Assembly (NCBI RefSeq): GCF_011758645.1
Contig: NZ_JAAMOZ010000001.1
Location: 1,798,001 to 1,862,000, forward strand
Source: Brooklawnia cerclae
GTDB taxonomy: Bacteria > Actinomycetota > Actinomycetes > Propionibacteriales > Propionibacteriaceae
Direction: 5' to 3'
DNA length: 64,000 bases
A program made the translations under genes and the position numbers. Positions 62,020-64,000 of this stretch are shown here, piece by piece. The notes below the pieces were generated by a model. The model did not search any database. It saw only the letters and a program-made list of their open reading frames with translations, and was not told the DNA's origin. Every line of letters starts with the position of its first letter. Position 1 is the first letter of the stretch.

Positions 62020-63021
62020 ATGAGTCAGCTGGTCACCACTCTCACCGACCTCATCGGCGACACGCCCCTGCTCGAGCTGAGCCGCTACGGCGCCCACCGA
62101 GGCCTGAACGCCAGAATCCTCGCCAAACTGGAGACCCGGAACCCGGTGGGCAGCGTCAAGGATCGGATCGCCTGGGCGATCATCCGCGACGCCGAGGAAC
62201 GCGGCCTGTTGCATCCAGGGGGCGAGATCGTCGACGTCACCAGCGGGAACACCGGCATCGCACTCGGTGCGATCGCCGCCTCGAGGGGCTACACGTCCAT
62301 TTTCTACGCCAGCGACAACATCAGCCCCGACAAGCTCGCGCTGCTCAGGGCTTTCGGTGCACGGATCGTCAAGGTGCCCAACACCTTCTTCCTCGACCCC
62401 GACGCCCTCGTACTGCTACGCACTCGCGCCCAGGAGGAGAACCCCGGGGCGTTCTTCGCCGACCAGTTGTCCAATCCGGTGAACCCGCGTTTTCACTACG
62501 AGACGACCGGGCCCGAGATCTGGCAGGCGACCGACGGCCAGGTCGACATCCTCGTCGGTGGTGTCGGCACCGGGGGCACGTTGAGCGGAGCCGGACGCTA
62601 CCTGAAGGAACACAAGCCATCGGTGCGGGTCGTCGCCGCAGAACCCGGGCTGGGATCGGTTCCCACTCCCGAGAATCCGTACCCCAAGGAGATCGACGGC
62701 GTCCACAACGTCACCGAGGCACTGCCCCAGCAACTGCCGGACAACCTCGACAGAGCGCTGCTCGACGAGATCGTCGCCCTGGAGACCGATGACGCCTTCG
62801 CCGCATCGCGTGCCCTCGCCAGGGAGGAGGGCCTACTGGCCGGAACCTCCGCCGGAGCAATCGTGCATGTGGCGACGCTGCTCGCACAGCGTGCCGAGAA
62901 CGCCGGGAAGACGATCGTCGTCGTGATCCCGGACTCCGGCGAACGTTACCTGTCGGCGGGAATCTACGACGACGACGATCGGGTGCCCGCCGAACAACTC
63001 GTCGGCGCGGCGGCCGAATAA
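62020..63021 (+). CDS. Cysteine synthase-family PLP enzyme (CysK/CBS-like)
   Basis: 333 residues from ATG with AAGGAG upstream. Fold-type II motifs: PLP Lys in ETRNPVGSVKDRIAW, phosphate-binding DVTSGNTGIALG, and GVGTGGTLSGAGRYLKE with PDSGERYLS at the C terminus. It makes cysteine (or a thioether) from O-acetylserine and a thiol or sulfide, or a related beta-replacement. It follows the nitrogenase-like genes by 100 nt, suggesting that sulfide or a thiol released by the reductase is trapped here. O-phosphoserine or homocysteine-linked activity is possible. Confidence 0.9.
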   Translation: MSQLVTTLTDLIGDTPLLELSRYGAHRGLNARILAKLETRNPVGSVKDRIAWAIIRDAEERGLLHPGGEIVDVTSGNTGIALGAIAASRGYTSIFYASDNISPDKLALLRAFGARIVKVPNTFFLDPDALVLLRTRAQEENPGAFFADQLSNPVNPRFHYETTGPEIWQATDGQVDILVGGVGTGGTLSGAGRYLKEHKPSVRVVAAEPGLGSVPTPENPYPKEIDGVHNVTEALPQQLPDNLDRALLDEIVALETDDAFAASRALAREEGLLAGTSAGAIVHVATLLAQRAENAGKTIVVVIPDSGERYLSAGIYDDDDRVPAEQLVGAAAE

Positions 63022-63073
63022 CCAGGCGCCGCACCCTCACGGGCTGTCGGCACCTCACTGCGAGGAGCAGCAC

Positions 63074-63217
63074 ATGGGAACAAACAACATCGTCCGGCAC
63101 GGCGCGGGCGCGAATGGCCGAGCACGTACCGCGCTGGTGGCGCAGACCCTCGGCAGCACCCAGCAATCCGATCTTGACAAGGTGGAACGGGGAGGAACAG
63201 ATGTCAGTGATCAGTGA
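63074..63217 (+). CDS. Small 47-residue protein overlapping the ABC permease start
   Basis: From ATG 63074 with GAGGAG about 6 nt upstream. The peptide begins MGTNNIVRHGAGANGRARTA and is basic and unlike a membrane protein. Its last 17 nt overlap the start of the permease gene in another frame, so translation may be coupled. I do not recognise it. Real small gene or leader frame; moderate doubt. Confidence 0.4.
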   Translation: MGTNNIVRHGAGANGRARTALVAQTLGSTQQSDLDKVERGGTDVSDQ

Positions 63218-64000
63218 GAGCCTGACGACATCCCACGGGCCGACGGCGCCTCTGGTGCGCGACCACTCACCGTCCCCTTCATCCGAGCCACTCGCCGTCG
63301 TGCCGATTCGGCACTGGGGGCGCTGGATCGCATCGGCACTCGTTGCTTTCCTGGTCGCACAGTTCCTGTGGTCGCTGATCACCAATTCGCGCTACGAGTG
63401 GGGGGTCTTCGCCGAGTACTTCCTCAGCCCCGCGGTGCTTCGCGGTCTGGTGAACACGTTGCTCCTCACCGTCATCTCGATCACCGGCGGGTTCGTGTTG
63501 GGCACCGCTCTCGCGACGTTCCGGCTGTCAGGCTCACCTCTGCTCGCCACGGTCGCGTGGTGGTACATCTGGCTGTTCCGTTCGGTGCCCGTACTGGTCC
63601 AGGTCCTGGTCTGGTACAACCTGGGATACCTGTATCCGACCCTCGGCCTGGGCACACCGTTCACCGAGGATTTCTGGCTGGTCTCGTTCCCCACGGTTCA
63701 GTTGTTCACCGGATTCGCCGCGGTCGCCGTAGGGCTCACGCTCAATCAAGCCGCCTACTCCGCCGAGATCATCCGCGCCGGCATCATCTCGGTCGATCAG
63801 GGGCAACTCGAGGCCGCAGCGGCGCTCGGGCTTCCTCGCCGCAAACGGTTTTTCCGGATCATCCTGCCGCAAGCGGCCCGCGCCATCCTGCCCAACTTCT
63901 TCAACAGCCTGGTAGGGCAGGTCAAGGAGACCTCGGTCGGCTTCATCGTCGCCCTTCCGGAGCTGTTCTACACCGTGCAGGTGATCTACGGCCGCAACCA
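63201..64000 (+). CDS. Amino-acid ABC transporter permease (HisM/GlnP type), 5' part
   Basis: Open from ATG 63201 (GGGGAGGAA upstream) to the window edge, about 266 residues. A soluble N terminus of about 45 residues is followed by TM segments with LRGLVNTLLLTVISITGGFVLG and WYIWLFRSVPVLVQVLVWYN. The EAA loop is YSAEIIRAGIISVDQGQLEAAAALGL with ILPQAARAILPNFFNSLVGQVKETS. This is the polar amino acid (PAAT) permease family; ligands include cystine, Gln, Arg and His. Next to a cysteine synthase, import of cystine or a sulfur compound is suggested. The C terminus and partner subunits lie beyond 64 kb. Confidence 0.9.
   Translation, partial: MSVISESLTTSHGPTAPLVRDHSPSPSSEPLAVVPIRHWGRWIASALVAFLVAQFLWSLITNSRYEWGVFAEYFLSPAVLRGLVNTLLLTVISITGGFVLGTALATFRLSGSPLLATVAWWYIWLFRSVPVLVQVLVWYNLGYLYPTLGLGTPFTEDFWLVSFPTVQLFTGFAAVAVGLTLNQAAYSAEIIRAGIISVDQGQLEAAAALGLPRRKRFFRIILPQAARAILPNFFNSLVGQVKETSVGFIVALPELFYTVQVIYGRN

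Overview
The window is a high-GC actinobacterial chromosome segment, most likely from a member of the Propionibacteriaceae. This is inferred from base composition, GTG starts, leaderless-looking promoters, DUF3152 and DUF3097 genes, a HelY-type helicase, and the hrcA-dnaJ-rsmE order; no rRNA or marker gene was available to fix the genus. About 53 coding genes are supported. I saw no rRNA, tRNA or CRISPR array.

Layout. (1) 1-2.7 kb: core genes, with the ilvE 5' part and leuB transcribed divergently, then a DUF3152 lipoprotein. (2) 2.7-25.1 kb: an accessory block. It holds a polyol-use operon (DeoR, mannitol-dehydrogenase family enzyme, MFS porter, PfkB kinase). A long catabolic operon follows: fused double CaiB/BaiF CoA-transferase, crotonase, M24 hydrolase, Opp/Dpp-type ABC importer, glutaredoxin-like protein, and a DUF1445 gene split by an ISL3-family insertion sequence. 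A MarR regulator and an autoregulated-looking HTH/ClpN/DrrA/DrrB efflux operon complete it. The flanking genes DUF3152 and a pentapeptide-repeat gene leave a joined pair of fragments in the middle of the block, as if two alternative cassettes had been stacked at one hotspot. (3) 25.1-29.6 kb: pentapeptide protein, and an MFS symporter/ChbG deacetylase/PHP-metallohydrolase operon. (4) 29.8-32.7 kb: a type VII secretion-style locus (YbaB-like, EspC-like, WXG-lipase fusion) without secretion machinery. (5) 32.8-37.4 kb: two convergent SPFH membrane systems, one PspA-complex-like (SPFH-GYF plus zinc-ribbon membrane protein) and one NfeD-flotillin. (6) 37.5-41.1 kb: ilvBNC with a visible attenuator and leader peptide. 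(7) 41.2-57 kb: housekeeping genes (hisF, aldo/keto reductase, helY, lipid kinase, phosphoesterase, rsmE, dnaJ, hrcA with CIRCE, inositol-phosphatase family, glgX, DUF3097), broken by an AbiEi/DUF559-like gene bracketed by two copies of a 58-nt palindrome. (8) 57.3-64 kb: a ROK regulator, two nitrogenase component-1-like subunits, a NifX-like protein, a cysteine synthase-like enzyme and an amino-acid ABC permease cut by the window edge.

The most interesting system is region 8. It is a nitrogenase-like reductase operon that keeps the P-cluster-type cysteines and is joined to cysteine synthesis and amino-acid transport genes, which points to organosulfur reduction rather than N2 fixation. NifH- and NifB-like genes are not in view and may lie beyond 64 kb. 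The CaiB-crotonase-M24-ABC operon is a second candidate for an undescribed pathway.
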